Of a DNA stretch of 54,536 bases, positions 10,902-29,462 are shown one piece after another. The DNA is from Apostichopus parvimensis (taxonomy: Eukaryota; Echinodermata; Holothuroidea; Aspidochirotida; Stichopodidae): contig KN886983.1 of NCBI GenBank assembly GCA_000934455.1, positions 49,580 through 104,115 of the forward strand. Direction: 5' to 3'. Each line of letters starts with the position of its first letter. Position 1 is the stretch's first letter. The notes under the pieces were generated by a model, which saw only the letters and a program-made list of their open reading frames with translations, was not told where the DNA came from and did not search any database. The position numbers and the translations under genes are program-made.

Positions 10902-11954
10902 ATATTGGACTGTAAAAAAGTTAAGCTAATTCTCAACATGTTTTAACAACAGCAGATCGCATCTATGTTAATATTGTGTTAACATTACTAAACAAGTTAT
11001 CATCTCCAGTAAAATTACTTTTGCTTGAAGCTATCAATGTTTTGCTAATCTACAAAAAATATAGTTTAGAATCAATATGAAATATAGTTGTAAATATGCA
11101 GAACCAAACGAACGAGGAAACCAACACAAACATAATAGAGATAATCAGTTCCTCCTGAGGTAATTGAAATGTAAAAAGCGTTACAGATATCATTCCATGA
11201 TAATCAGTAAAGGAATAAATGATAATTAGTGTGCCTAACTGTCAATTTAACACATTAGCGAGAATGATGATTCATGTTGACTGCCAAGTTAAAATACATT
11301 AATCAAGTATCATGATCTATGTTGGTATAATTGGCTGATTCTTGATGTACACAACTTTAATGTCAAAGTGTGTGTTACCCTTTGTTGAAAAAGAAATTTA
11401 GCAATAATATAAGTTTTGCACTCTGTCCATTTAGTAATATGTACATAAACAGTAGACTTTCCTGATAGGTAGTCCTTAACCCAAATGTATGTTAGTCTTA
11501 TCAATGTAAGTTTCATACGTATCACAAAGAACGTTCAATTAAATAATATCAATAAATTTACAGCTCTTTTGTCTTGTGGTATGAGTTGTCTGGAGAGGGT
11601 ATTTATAAACCAATCCATCAGTAATTTCAGTCATCAGTATGTATTTCGACGAAATGTTTTCCGTTTCATTTTTATTTTAGAACATTGATTTATAAATTCC
11701 GAACAGTATTCCAATAAACAACAGCAAGATATCGAATCACTGGACTTTTTTAATGACAAGAACACAATCTTAACGCTTAAAAAAGGAAGTCCGAAGAACT
11801 GGGTGAAATGCTGGGGTGTCCTCCGCTGCGTACATGAAGAAACATTTTTTTAAAAATAATGTACTACCCATAAAACCTAGTATTGTTTTATATTTGAAAC
11901 TCACGGAGAAATTATTATAAGCAAATTCATATATAACTACAAAATTCTGCCTCA
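10902..11954. other. Intergenic, no supported gene
   Basis: AT-rich sequence with only short open frames of about 70 codons on both strands. No coding signal or clear repeat was seen. Confidence 0.6.
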
Positions 11955-11959
11955 GTAAC

Positions 11960-12103
11960 TGTATTGATCTTGAGTTTATATAACTAATAATAAAGAGTAA
12001 GAAGTCAGGATGGATAAGATTGGTCTGGTTTATTGATTGGTATCGTTGGTATCAAGATTGTTGGACGGCAACCATGTGCAGAGAGAGGGTGCACATCAAT
12101 ACA
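11960..12103 (-). repeat. 3' LTR (left)
   Basis: 144-bp direct repeat, TGTATTGATC...CATCAATACA. It has a 17-bp stretch (12028-12046 region) that is missing from the right LTR, plus a few base changes and a 2-bp difference. These are short LTRs for this class. Confidence 0.9.
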
Positions 12104-12116
12104 TCTTCCTTCCTTT
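12104..12116 (-). promoter_or_regulatory. Polypurine tract
   Basis: Read on the minus strand it is AAAGGAAGGAAGA, directly next to the 3' LTR. This is the plus-strand primer site used in reverse transcription. Confidence 0.7.
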
Positions 12117-12234
12117 AATGAAAAGATTGAATACAACACTGAACACTCAGAAGTCAAATAAATGCATTTAAAACATATCAAGTAATAATGAGCAATGAAC
12201 ATGTCTTGGTTAACATAGAACAACAAATGTTTTA

Positions 12235-14060
12235 ACAAGTTTCAATAAGGCGAGTGGGTGGTCTGATTTGTCGTTTTTTGGGAGTGGAAGATAGTGACTC
12301 TGGTAGATTCAGTGACCTATTAAGTTGACCAGTGTCAGTTACTGTATCACCATTTGGAGGGGTGGGCTGAGTAACAGGCTCATTAGTTTTTAGGAGATCA
12401 CGTCTGTTACGTCGCATCACTCCATTTTGTTCGGTCTGTATCAAATACGACCTATCTGCTCAATCACCTGTCCCTTATGTGCCCATGATTTGTCAGCACG
12501 ATCCCTAAATCTTACATGATCACCAGATTGTAGTGGAGGGAGATCTTTAGCATGGTTGTCATAGTTACGCTGTTGACGAGCACTTTGCTTCATGTCGTTA
12601 GGTTTGCTGTTACGGGTGTGATTTAACCCATGTTTTGGATTGGGTAAGTTTGATCTAGGATTCCGATTCATCAGGAGTTTCGATGGTGATTTGTCACATT
12701 CAAGTGGAGTGGTCCTGTAAATCAATATAGCTTTGTATGGGTATTGTCCACTTTCTTTGCTTTTTTTCAGGAGATTTTTGACCCCCTGAACTGATTTCTC
12801 GATGAAGCCATTTGATTGGGGGAAATGAGGGCTACTGGTGGTGTGGGAGAATTCCCACTCTCTAGAGAAACTTTGAAATTCTCTACTAGAGAATTGAGGC
12901 CCGTTGTCAGTGACGACTTCTTCAGGTACCTCATGTCTGGCAAATACTGACCTCATTTTATCAATAACTGCCTTACTCGTTGTTGTGGAAAGATAGCATA
13001 GTTCCGGATAATTGGAGTAATAGTCAGTGACTACAAGGTATTTTCTACTATGGAGACTGAATAAATCTGCTCCAACTTTTACCCAAGATTCTGTAGGGAC
13101 GGGGTGCTGTTTGAGCGTTTCCTTCTGTTGCTTGTATCTGTGTGTCAAGCAAACAGAGCATGTTTCTACAACATTGGTGATGTCATTAAGCATACCTGGC
13201 CAATACATTACACTTCTAGCTGGACGTTTGCACTTCTCCACACCTAAGTGACCCATGTGGATTCTTTGCAACATCTCATTTCTCAAACTTTTAGGTATGA
13301 CAATTCTAGTTTGCTTAAAAATAATACCATCAACAACTGTTAACTCTGACCTGACATTCCAATATTCAGAAATGATATTTGGTACTTGAGCTTTAACGTC
13401 TGGCCATCCAGTCAGGACTAGCTCAGACAGTGTCTTTAACACTTCATTGTTTGTTGTTTCTAACCTAATTTGTTCTAATTTTAACTCAGATACTGGCAAA
13501 GAACTAGTTATCATATCAACATATGTTGAGACATCCTCCTCAGTCATACTTGTACTGGCTGTTGTATCAACTGCTCTTGACAATGTGTCAGGTGCTACCA
13601 ATTGTTTACCTGGCACATACGACACTCTCAGATCATACTTTTGTAGTCGTAACATGAGTCTCTGTATGCGCATAGGACACTCATTTAGTGGTTTCAGAAA
13701 CAAAGAAATAAAGGGCTTATGATCAGTATCAACAGATGCTGTGCGACCAAAAATGTACTGATGAAACCTTTCGCATGCAAATGTTATGGCCAATAATTCC
13801 TTCTCAATTTGGGCGTAATTTGTTTCTGCGCTGGTCATTGATCTGGAAGCATAAGCTACCGGTTTCCAATCCTGTCCATAGAGTTGGAGAACCACACTCC
13901 CTAGACCTGACTGAGATGCATCTGCAGCAATTTTGATCTCCTTTTTACTGTCATAATAAGCTAAAACTGGTTCTTTTGCAAGAATTTCTTTTATTGAATT
14001 CCATGCCTGGTCATGATGTGACTCCCATGACCATTCATTTTTTCCTCTAATAGGGAACGA
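12235..14060 (-). pseudogene. Retrotransposon RNase H and integrase region
   Basis: An open frame runs from about 14050 down to 12441. It starts with RNase H (an Asp-rich ADAS start, a YA-S-R segment and an HKP motif), then an HHCC zinc domain (HMGHLG...CSVC) and an integrase core with the catalytic acidic residues at ADLF, TDNGPQF and NGFIEK. The integrase core itself looks intact. A frameshift near 12450 separates the C-terminal end, which continues in another frame to a stop at about 12235. Confidence 0.85.
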
Positions 14061-14851
14061 GGGTGAGAAGTTTTTCTAGACATTTCAGGTACAAACTTCC
14101 CTAGATAATTAACAAACCCAAGAAAGCGTTGTACATCTTTTTTGGATTGCGGTTTCTGCATGTTTTTCAGTGCAGAGACCTTGGCTGGGTCTGGCTTAAC
14201 CCCATTATCCGTAAGTAGGTCCCCAATAAAGGTAAGCTGATTTACTCCTAGTTCACACTTAGCCTTATTAAGCTTTAGATTAATCTCACGCGCAGCGCTT
14301 AGAACTCGTCTTAACCGTTTGTCATGCTGCTCCTTGTTGGAGCCCCACACTATAATATCATCCATACTGGTATCAACCCCTGGAATACCCTCAAATATTT
14401 GGTGTATGGTTCGGTGATACACCTCTGGGGCTGATGCGATGCCAAAGGGAAGGCGCAAAAATCTAAACCTACCAAAGGGTGTAATAAAGGTACACAGTTT
14501 TGAGCTTTCCTCCACAAGCCTCATTTGCCAAAACCCGCTTGATGCATCAAGTTTTGAAAATACTTTTGCATCCGCAAACTGTGACATTACATCTTCTCTG
14601 GAAGGCAGTTTGAAATACTCACGCTTAATTACTTTGTTAAGGCTACGGGGGTCAAGGCATACACGCAAATCCCCATTCTTCTTCCTTACAATGACTAAGG
14701 GATGCACCCACTCAGTACGTTCTTCCACCTTAGTAATAACGCCTAATTTCACCATTCTTTGGAGTTCACGCTTAAGATCATCTCGTAATGCAAATGACAC
14801 TTTGCGACATGGGTGTGCAACCGGCGATGCTTGGGGGTCAAGAACTATTTA
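13991..14851 (-). pseudogene. Retrotransposon reverse transcriptase region
   Basis: The palm and fingers motifs are recognisable: LVIVRKKNGDLRVC, LDASSGFWQ and FGRFRFLRLPFG. The catalytic motif at 14357-14368 reads SMDD instead of the usual Y-x-DD. A TAA at 14850-14852 breaks the frame just before the domain, and a frameshift near 14020-14060 cuts RT from RNase H. Confidence 0.88.
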
Positions 14852-16139
14852 ATGCTCTCCTGGCAAACATCCCAGACCCTCAAATACATCAGCATAATCT
14901 AGCCTAATAGTATCATAATCTGATGTTTCATTAGTATTAGATAGACCTACTGCCTGAATCCTGTTAACCCTTTTGATTAGGCCTAATTTAACACATGTTT
15001 CTACACACATAAGTGGTTGTACATTTCTGGGAACAACATAACTGAGTCTTTGATTTATGATGCAGTTTAGCAATACATTGTCCCATAACTGGTACCGGTG
15101 TACCTCCATAAGCTGTTAACTTCACCTTGGTAGCATACAGTTTCGGTTTGGGTAGCAGCTTGTCGTACTCGCTCACTGGTATAACGTTTATCTGTGCTCC
15201 CGTATCCAGCTTGAAGTTGATCTCAGAGTCGTTCACTATCAGCGGTTGGATCCAGTCAACAGAGTCTCCCTGTTGATTTACCACATCGATGAAGAACTCC
15301 TCCATTGGATCCTGGTTGGTTGATGTGTTACCTTGTTGTTCAACAGTGTTAATCCGCTGCCTCCTAACTGCGGCAGAGCGACAGCATCTCGCATAGTGGT
15401 TCTTTTTTCTGCACTGGTTGCAGGTCTTCCCATAGGCTGGACAAGCTCCATAGGCATGTCGTGTAGCACAGTTCCCACACAGCTTGGTATTGGCGTTACC
15501 TCTCTCTCCTTGATCCTGATAACGGTCATGTCGATTAACTTCACCTCGTTGTTTTGGATTGTGAGTTTGTTTACTTATAACGTCAACATTAGTAGCTTCC
15601 GCTTGGTGTAGTCCTTGCACATGCGACTTTGTAGCCTCGGATGCCCTACATGTCTGGATTGCTGTATCCAGTGTTAATTTTGGGTCTCTCAATAGCCTTT
15701 CGCGAAGTGCGTTATCGTGAATTCCGCACACGATCCGATCTCTGATCAGCGAATCACACAACGTACCGAACTCGCAAGTCTTAGCTCTCGTGCGAAGCTC
15801 TGTGATATATTGCTCGATTGTTTCATCAGATTTTGGTAGGCAGGTAAAGAATCTATGCCTCTCATATGTTATGTTACGTTTTGGCGTACAATAGTTCTCA
15901 AATTTCTGCATGACGACATCCAACTTCTTGTCATCGCCAGTGTCAAATGAAAAAGTGTTATATATCGCGAGACCCTCTTCTCCGATGATATGTAAAAATA
16001 TTGACGTCTGTGTAGAGTCAGTTTTGCTTAAACCGTCCGATGCCTCTAAGTAAACCATAAATCTCTGTTTAAAACGCTTCCAGTTCTCAGCGACATTACC
16101 AGTGAAAATTACTGACGAAGGTGGCGTTAATCCAGCCAT
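14849..16139 (-). pseudogene. Retrotransposon gag and protease region
   Basis: The frame starts at ATG 16139. It contains a gag-like region with KRFKQRF, two Cys/His zinc-knuckle-like clusters (CGNC, CNQC...H...C), and an aspartic protease active site (KLDTGAQINVI). A frameshift around 15060-15075 breaks the end of the protease, which then continues in an overlapping frame to 14849. Confidence 0.85.
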
Positions 16140-16316
16140 TATGCAGATCTGTTATGCATTCGTTGATCCCCAGGCAATGTGTATGTGTAGGCGGCCTATG
16201 ATAGCTTAGACCTAATTGCGCAGTATGGTAGGCTACCGTATACTCACAATCACATGAAGGCCGTGACTCGGTTATAGTCGAATTACCTTCTGACGAGGAA
16301 ATTTATATCGTCGAAA

Positions 16317-16334
16317 TCCCACCTTTAGTCACCA
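16317..16334 (-). promoter_or_regulatory. Primer-binding site
   Basis: Directly next to the 5' LTR. On the minus strand it reads TGGTGACTAAAGGTGGG, beginning with TGG as expected for a tRNA 3'-CCA primer. I cannot say which tRNA. Confidence 0.6.
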
Positions 16335-16459
16335 TGTATTGATCTTGAGTTTATATAACTAATAATAAAGAGTAAGAAGTCAGGATGGATAAGATTGGTA
16401 TCGTTAGTATCAAGATTGTTGGACGGCAACTATGTGCAGAGAGGGTGCACATCAATACA
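16335..16459 (-). repeat. 5' LTR (right)
   Basis: 125-bp direct repeat of 11960-12103, with the same TG...CA ends and the same flanking GTAAC. The divergence between the two LTRs indicates an old insertion. Confidence 0.9.
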
Positions 16460-16464
16460 GTAAC

Positions 16465-17826
16465 CAAATTATCATGATAAGAAATTCCCGCCAAAAATCC
16501 ACATGAGCGTCTAGCGCCGCAGTATTTTGTTGCTGTTGCGCTAAGCAGATACAAATTAAATTTCAAAAAAATCATACCCTCTTGCCACCATCATAATAAA
16601 TTGAATTAATCATTTGATATTGGTGTGTACACCAATCCAAATGTTTCGTCATAACTATACTCGTGACTCTTGCAAGCCTAGAGAAGTAGACGTCTTCTCA
16701 AACCGACGTAGTCGCTCTTAACACAAAACGTCCGTTTCAATACAACTATCTGTCACTCATTTTCAAACAATTGGGTGGCAGATATTCGATATAACTATTG
16801 ACGAAGGTATTAAATCTTTGTAAAGTTAACATTTATGCCTTATATAAAGATTTCAGAACAAGCAAACTTGTTACCAATTGAGTAGCAGGTACTATATCCT
16901 TTTGAAGTTTATTTTCCCTAAAATGTAATAGTAATTAGTTATTGAAAGAAACCAAGTACAAGCTGAAGATTGATCAGGATATAGTCGACAACTACGTGCT
17001 GAAATAGGACACTTGTTCTTTTTTAAGTTACTGAGTTAACTACACGTTAGTAGTACATGCTTAACTTGATTAGAAGAATGCAACTATATAAGGTCACTCT
17101 AGAAATGCCGCATATCTTGCTCAGAAAGTGTTGGGAAAATATCGTATTTAGAAGCATATTCCAATGAATTCCCTGCTCTCTATATGCGTTGTATAAATGT
17201 ATCAAAACAAGGATGTTGATAATGATGTTAATGATTACGACAAAGATGGCGGCAAGGACTGCCAGCAGTTGGCTTTGATGTTATTCTATCCACTTCTGGT
17301 ATCCCAGCAAAGGATTAGATCTGTGAATTCATACACAGGAATTGAAAAATTTGAAGACCTTGTCCACAAAACTAGACTACATCATGCATTAAGCATTAAA
17401 GACTACATGCTGATGGGTAGATATCACTTCAAGTCCTGTTATTACTTGATGAGCTCGACTGTAAAACGTATTATATTAAAACTATATAGGCAATAGTGTA
17501 AGGTATACTGCCACAACTAGTGAAAAATCGTTCATGATATATATCTGCATGTTACATTGTCCCTTACTTTTGTAGTGAGAGTATTCTTCCGCTCGTAGGA
17601 ATATGTGTTTGCTGCACTCGGAAATAAACATGACAAATATTTTACATTCAGAGTAATGTGTATAGTTTACTGCACGATCTGACTCGCCCTTATTTGGTAA
17701 AGTCTACAGTGTGATGAGCACTGTATCTATGATCATATTTTTACTGCTAGTGACTAACTATGTTCCGATACCCGATAGATCTACATGTAAATGTTGAGCA
17801 AAGTGTACTGTGTCTCTTTGAGTAAA
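16465..17826. other. Intergenic, upstream of gene B
   Basis: AT-rich. A 99-codon open frame at 17197-17496 begins about 110 bases after a TATA-like TATATAAGG (17085-17093), but the encoded protein has no recognisable features, so I do not call it a gene. The TATA-like site could belong to a longer 5' leader of gene B. Confidence 0.5.
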
Positions 17827-24075
<6,249 letters not shown>

Positions 24076-26686
24076 ATTCGTTTCCCTACATCATTACTTT
24101 TATGTGATCAATTTATGGTGCACATCATCTCTTTGCGTGTAAATAGAAAATTAAAAACAGTTCTAATTTCATGTGAATGCTATATGTAAATTACTAACAT
24201 GTCAAACAGTAATGCCAACGAATGCTGACATTTAGATGAAATGTTGCAAAGAATCGGCTGCATATTTGGGTAATCGATAAATGAACTCCAGTAAAGAGAC
24301 TTATTGATTTGCCAGCGATCTTTTGTAATGATTTGTATTATGCTTTTGTTACATTATTCTCAAAATGTAAGCACCTGTGATAATTGTGTACAAACTAGGT
24401 GCGACGTGACTGATTTTGCAATTAGATAAAGCAATTCAGTTCATGTCATGTTTTCGATCGATTGATATGATCGACTTTATTATATTTTACCAGTGAAATT
24501 CTACCATGTACTTAGTTAGTTTACATTTTCAATGTTAACGAAACACGCATTTAAGAGTAGTTCATTAATGTTTGTGTACCCCGAACATATTCAAGATAAT
24601 TCATCACGTGCGACAATATGATTTTCCAGTTTAACTGGTCTTCGGGCATTCTTGCAAAGGAAATCACCAGTTTTACTCTGTGATTTCAAGAACACGTTAA
24701 CAAATTATTTCAACATATTAACTGAATATCTTAAAATTTGTAACGCAAGAAATTATAAACGCGATATAATTTGATCTGAGGTGGGGTTTTTGAATAATAG
24801 TAATATTTGTGTGGTAATATTGAGTAATATTTGTGGATTCGCGCTTTACATTCCAGCAATAAATGACGTGTAAATAACAGTACATTATATGGCCCTATCA
24901 AGATACAAAGTATTGATTAACTACCAGACTTTGGTCAATTTTGATTTGTTTAGTTTTCTTTCTCGATTAAATTCACAATGAAAGAGCGAAGCGTTTTAAT
25001 GGACTACAACTCGGCATATATAGATACACCTTTCTATAGATAAGGGTTAGAGCTTTTTATTTGCAAACAGTTTTAATTTCTGCAAAAAAACACTTTTGGA
25101 AATTAAATTTGGGAGGTTGCTTTACTATATTTGAATTTGTTTTTGTAAGAAAATCCATGAAAGTTCTATGATGACCTCAATGCAAACTGTAACTAAACAT
25201 TGTGCTCAGCTACCCGTAAAAACATCTGATATACCATTAGCACCTATTTGAGCGCCTTTGTCCTGAGTTATTTTTAGTGTATCACGTTTTAATTTATTCT
25301 ATTGTCAGACTAGTTAAATTATAACTTTATTAAGCAATAACAAATCGAAAAAATATTTCCTTAACAATGGTAATTCTAATGACACTACAAACAATCATGT
25401 GTCTCCTGAAAGGTATACTTGAACATATCACTATAATAGCTGACAATGACACAATGTAAGAAAATAGTTTTATCCTACTTCTATTTGCGATTTTTTAAAG
25501 GTTCTGAAGTATCATTTGTACTGTTGAAGTAGTGTAGAATCCAGAATATACAAGACATGTTAACTATGTCAAGTACTTGTACAATGACTTAGTTTGTAAG
25601 CTGTTATTTTCTTTTATTTCGGTTTCTGATGATGATATCGGAGGTTTGTTGGTTAAACATTGAATGATGCCCACACCAAACACCGCAGACTTCCTTAAAA
25701 CCTTTACGTTAAATGGCTACACTCCGCTTTAATCTAGTCAGGAATAGTTAAAATTAACAGAGAATATCTGCCTTTCCGTGATCAGGGAGAAAGAATTTAT
25801 GTGATATTTTCGAAATGCTCAATAGGAGTCAGAATCATGACGGTCATTGGCAAAATATTCCGTAGGCTCAAAAAGTTTGAGTTGTCGCAACATATGAGCC
25901 ATAATACATCAAAGCTTTAATGAAGATTCAATGTCGGGATAGAACCATTTTTTGGGGGGGAAAGAGATGTAAGAACACCCATTTCCCAGTCGTCATACCT
26001 TAGTGATACCCCTATGATGATTTTTACACTTAACTCACATGCAAATTACCCCTTTATTTAATACTTTGAAACTGTGAAGCCGTGAATTTCCACACACTGA
26101 CTGCCAGCGGGGAAAACGCTACATGTTGATTCTGTCATAATTAAGTCGACCGACTTAAAGTGAATATGAATGAGTCGTAGTCACAGGCAAATGCACACTG
26201 CCAGACTATAGATTATTGCATACTTTAAGATGTTCGATTTGAATCCGGTCTGGTATAGTCGAGCAGAGATCTAACGGGTTAGAATATATCTACTCCGTCC
26301 GTGAATTTTAATTGCTAAATAAACAAAATTAATGTTACAAGCGAGGTTTGAGCCTACCAGGAACTTTCTTACAAACGGGAAATAGATACTGTCCATGATC
26401 CTGCTCAAAACATGGAGTTACAATCTACACTATGTAGAAATGTAGGATCTGTAGACTTCAGTCCAACAGGATGCTACCGGGCTTATTGTCAACTTCGTGC
26501 ACCGTCTCTTTTCTACTTTAAATGGATATCTATATGATAATGCTCAATTAACTTAGTGTCGATCATTTCACTTGTCATTTGGATTGTAAAAAATGATGTT
26601 TTCAAGCATTAACATCTTAAAGGATTGTGTAACAAGATATGCTTCTTGCTACTTAATATAAAGCAATTAAGCTACATAAAAGTTAA

Positions 26687-26905
26687 CTTACCATCTCTCC
26701 TCTTTCCCTGTTGCTTTCTTCTCACCATTCATTGTCTACTTATAATCCCCTTTCATCCATCTCATTGTGTTCACCGTGCTCATATACCTGTCTGTTTTCT
26801 GTGCGTGTTTTTGTCCCTTCTGTTACTGTACTTGTCATTTAGCCTCTGAAGAAGATACTGCTAGTATCGAAACGTCAGGCCAACTTACTTTTACACATAA
26901 AATGT
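26687..26905 (+). mobile_element. About 200-bp insertion specific to duplication copy 1
   Basis: Copy 2 runs straight through AAAAGTTAAC at about 34010-34020 into sequence that in copy 1 resumes only after about 26905. The inserted stretch is pyrimidine-rich and ends in a hairpin motif (26842-26880). It looks like a short retroelement fragment inserted after the duplication. The edges are approximate. Confidence 0.5.
26842..26880 (+). ncRNA. Hammerhead-ribozyme-like hairpin motif
   Basis: Order of elements: GCCT (26842-26845), CTGAAGA (26846-26852), one extra A, stem GATACT / loop GCT / AGTATC (26854-26868), GAAA (26869-26872), CGTC, AGGC (26877-26880). GCCT pairs with AGGC as stem I, CTGANGA and GAAA match the hammerhead core, and GTC is a suitable cleavage triplet. 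Stem III would be only ACGT, possible just as a dimer. The extra A before stem II departs from the consensus, so activity is uncertain. Confidence 0.35.
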
Positions 26906-28289
26906 AAGTAAATAGAAATTAAGAAGGTAGCCGTTGATTCCTCCATCATGCTAACTTATGTATCATAATCTGAAAAATTATTTTCTTACAAGAAAGAACA
27001 CGTAAATAATTGCTTAGCATTTTGAACATTTAAAGAGAGATACTCGAGGGAGAATATTATGTAATAGCACTATTTACAATTAAGAAACAGAAATCTCTGA
27101 AGATTACTTGTTGTCGGCAAATTATGTCAAAGCTCAAGTTTTACAGTAGATAAGCATGTTTGATGGTTAACCCACCACCTCTCGTGCTTTCAAGACTTAG
27201 CTAAGCACAATAGTCAGCCTAACCAAATATTATACCAGATTATTGAAGCAACATTACCTCGAAAAATATTGCTTCGACCTGAGCATAGTCTCACATTCAG
27301 AAGATATTTTTGCAGCAACACGAATAAGTTTAGGAGAATACTTACAGAAACTGAACAATATTCGCATCGCACACTTGCACACAGGTTTCATCTACATAAA
27401 AAATACTTCAAATAACTGGAATGTCATACGTTTCATTTATTCTCGTGTCTAGTTTTGTAAACATTATAAGATGAAATGACATTGAAGCTCGTTTTTACTT
27501 CTTGCAATTTATGAAGTGTTGCAATACTTTCATAATTTGATTTGATTTGATATGGAGTACTTAAACTTGTAAATCAACACCGACATGACTATGATCTGAA
27601 CAGGGTCGACTTTCGAAATAAATCCTGTAGCACGTAGGTTTACGACACGGAGAGTCAATATGACATTGTACTGTAAATCATCAGAAAGATTGCAATACAA
27701 TTTCAAAGATACAAAATGAGACTAATTGTGAACTTTGGTCAGTAGATGCGCAACATCAGAAACAGCTATTTCAATTTTGGTATCCTTTTGCTTCAATGAT
27801 ACCATTACATTGGTGTAACACATTTTCTAGAAGTATTATGTGGAAACCATTTGCTTTCCGAAGAGTAATATAAATTGGAATTGCACACGATAGTAGCCGT
27901 AAAGCAAATCATCTCACAAAACTTGACATCAAAAGACTTCGCAAAAAACATCCATCAACAATGAAAAAAATGTATTTTTGCGATATTTGTATCCACCTTA
28001 GTATTTACACCGCAAATCATAAAGCTATGATACGGTGATATCATACATGTTATGCGAGTTATTTTAAATATCTACCGAACTTAATCTTAACTTCCCTGTC
28101 ACATTCGTGACAATTCAGTAAATGCTTGAAATCCATGAAAGTGAAATTGTAATATCACGCGTTAAATAAACGACCCGTTAAAATGACCACTTTGTTAAAG
28201 ATAAAGCTCCTAAATTACCCAATGAACGTTCACTTCAGTTGATATGAACATTTAAAGAAAATAATACGAAGTGAAATATTACAGTTAAT

Positions 28290-28360
28290 AATCTTGCTAC
28301 AGTATCGATAGGGAATTCCCCCGAAGGTAATGTCAGTAAAATGACAATTAAAAGTCAAAT
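28290..28360 (-). repeat. Inverted fragment 1 of gene B exon 12 and its intron
   Basis: Read on the minus strand, this matches the intron end, acceptor and first 20-30 bases of kinase exon 12 (compare 29540-29605): TTAATTGTCATTTT, then GGGAATTCCCTATCG and TACTGTAGCAA. It shows the 1-nt-shorter form found in copy 2 and not the intact form in gene B. Confidence 0.75.
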
Positions 28361-28474
28361 ATAATATTCGCAAAATACGCAACACGTACCATTTTTACGT
28401 GTTAACACTATACAAAGAGCACAGCCAACACTTCAGTTACATTTAGATCACCTTTCATTTACATCCATGATTAG

Positions 28475-28603
<129 letters not shown>

Positions 28604-28719
28604 TAAGACAATCATGTGGATTGCCTGATATTTGGTAAAAATATAGTTTACAGAACAAAATGTTAACACTTTCAGATTTGATGAGCCCTAAACATGAACA
28701 TATATTTCATCCCCATTAA

Positions 28720-29462
28720 TATGGAACGCGAAAAAGACCACAACATATGATGATGTTAATGATGATCTAATTTTATACGATCATGTACTGAAAACTTACG
28801 ATCATGTACTAGAAATACACGATCATGTACTTAAAATTTACGATCATGTACCAAACATATACGATCATGTACTAAAAGTATACGATCATGTTCTAAACAT
28901 ATATGATCATGTACTACAAACGTACGATGTACATCAAAACAAATACGATCATGTACTAATAATGTTATGTTAAAAAAAGGTGGCGTCTGCATACGCGTAT
29001 GTATATTCATATGTGGCGTATGCATACAAGTATGAATATTCAGTGTAAACTCATTAAGAAACGTTATGGGCGGGGCTTCGGTATCAACTTTGATATTCCT
29101 AGGGGTACGGTACTTTGTACTCAACGGGTAGCATACTATATTATTAATTTGTGAGTAATAATCACTGAGGATTGGCTGTAATAATAGCTATGTGTATGGA
29201 TATTCATACGCGTATTCAAACGACAATAATGGATATTCATACGCCACTTTTTTGTAACTTGCGCTTTTTCATCATCATCACAAGTTTTCAGTACATAATC
29301 GTATATGTTTTGATGTACATCTTACGTTTTTAGTACATCATCGCATGTTTTGATGTACATCTTAGTTTTTTAGTACATCATCGTATATGTTTAGTACATG
29401 AACGTATAAAATTAGATCATCATTAACATCATCATATGTTGTGGTCCTTTTCGCGTTCCATA
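28720..29462. mobile_element. Foldback (hairpin) DNA transposon, non-autonomous
   Basis: 743-bp element bounded by inverted ends starting TATGGAACGCGAAAA and ending with the reverse complement (TTTTCGCGTTCCATA). The 6-bp target duplication CATTAA is at 28714-28719 and 29463-29468. The inverted similarity runs at least 55 bases in from each end. The arms contain short subrepeats and there is no coding sequence. It sits in the first intron of the pseudogenized kinase copy; gene B's matching intron lacks it. Confidence 0.88.
28777..28960. repeat. Subrepeats in the left arm of the foldback element
   Basis: About eight copies of a 22-24-base unit containing ACGATCATGTACT, separated by AT-rich spacers. 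The right arm (29290-29400) carries the reverse-complement form (AGTACATCATCGTATATG). Confidence 0.85.

Larger units (their letters stand above)
11960..16459 (-). mobile_element. Ty3/gypsy-type LTR retrotransposon, decayed
   Basis: A complete 4.5-kb element lies on the minus strand. It is bounded by direct LTRs that start TG and end CA, and flanked by the 5-bp target duplication GTAAC (11955-11959 and 16460-16464). Minus-strand order: 5' LTR (16459-16335), primer-binding site, gag with zinc knuckles, aspartic protease, reverse transcriptase, RNase H, integrase, polypurine tract, 3' LTR (12103-11960). The order RT, RNase H, integrase is that of Ty3/gypsy. Three apparent frameshifts and one in-frame stop interrupt the coding region, so it should not be able to move by itself. 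It lies between genes A and B. Confidence 0.93.
24076..28474. other. Downstream of gene B, no supported gene
   Basis: AT-rich non-coding sequence. Most of it is repeated, at moderate similarity, in 30824-35660. Short open frames are not conserved between the two copies, which argues against coding. Confidence 0.65.

Noticed and set aside
17197..17496. 99-codon open frame behind a TATA-like site
   Set aside because: The protein has no recognisable features and the frame is not repeated upstream of gene D, as would be expected if it belonged to the block.
26625..26849. 74-codon hydrophobic open frame
   Set aside because: It lies in the pyrimidine-rich insertion. Leu/Ser/Phe-rich translation is expected from such sequence.
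28831..29124. 97-codon minus-strand frame with HDRI repeats
   Set aside because: It is a translation of the foldback element's subrepeats, not a protein gene.
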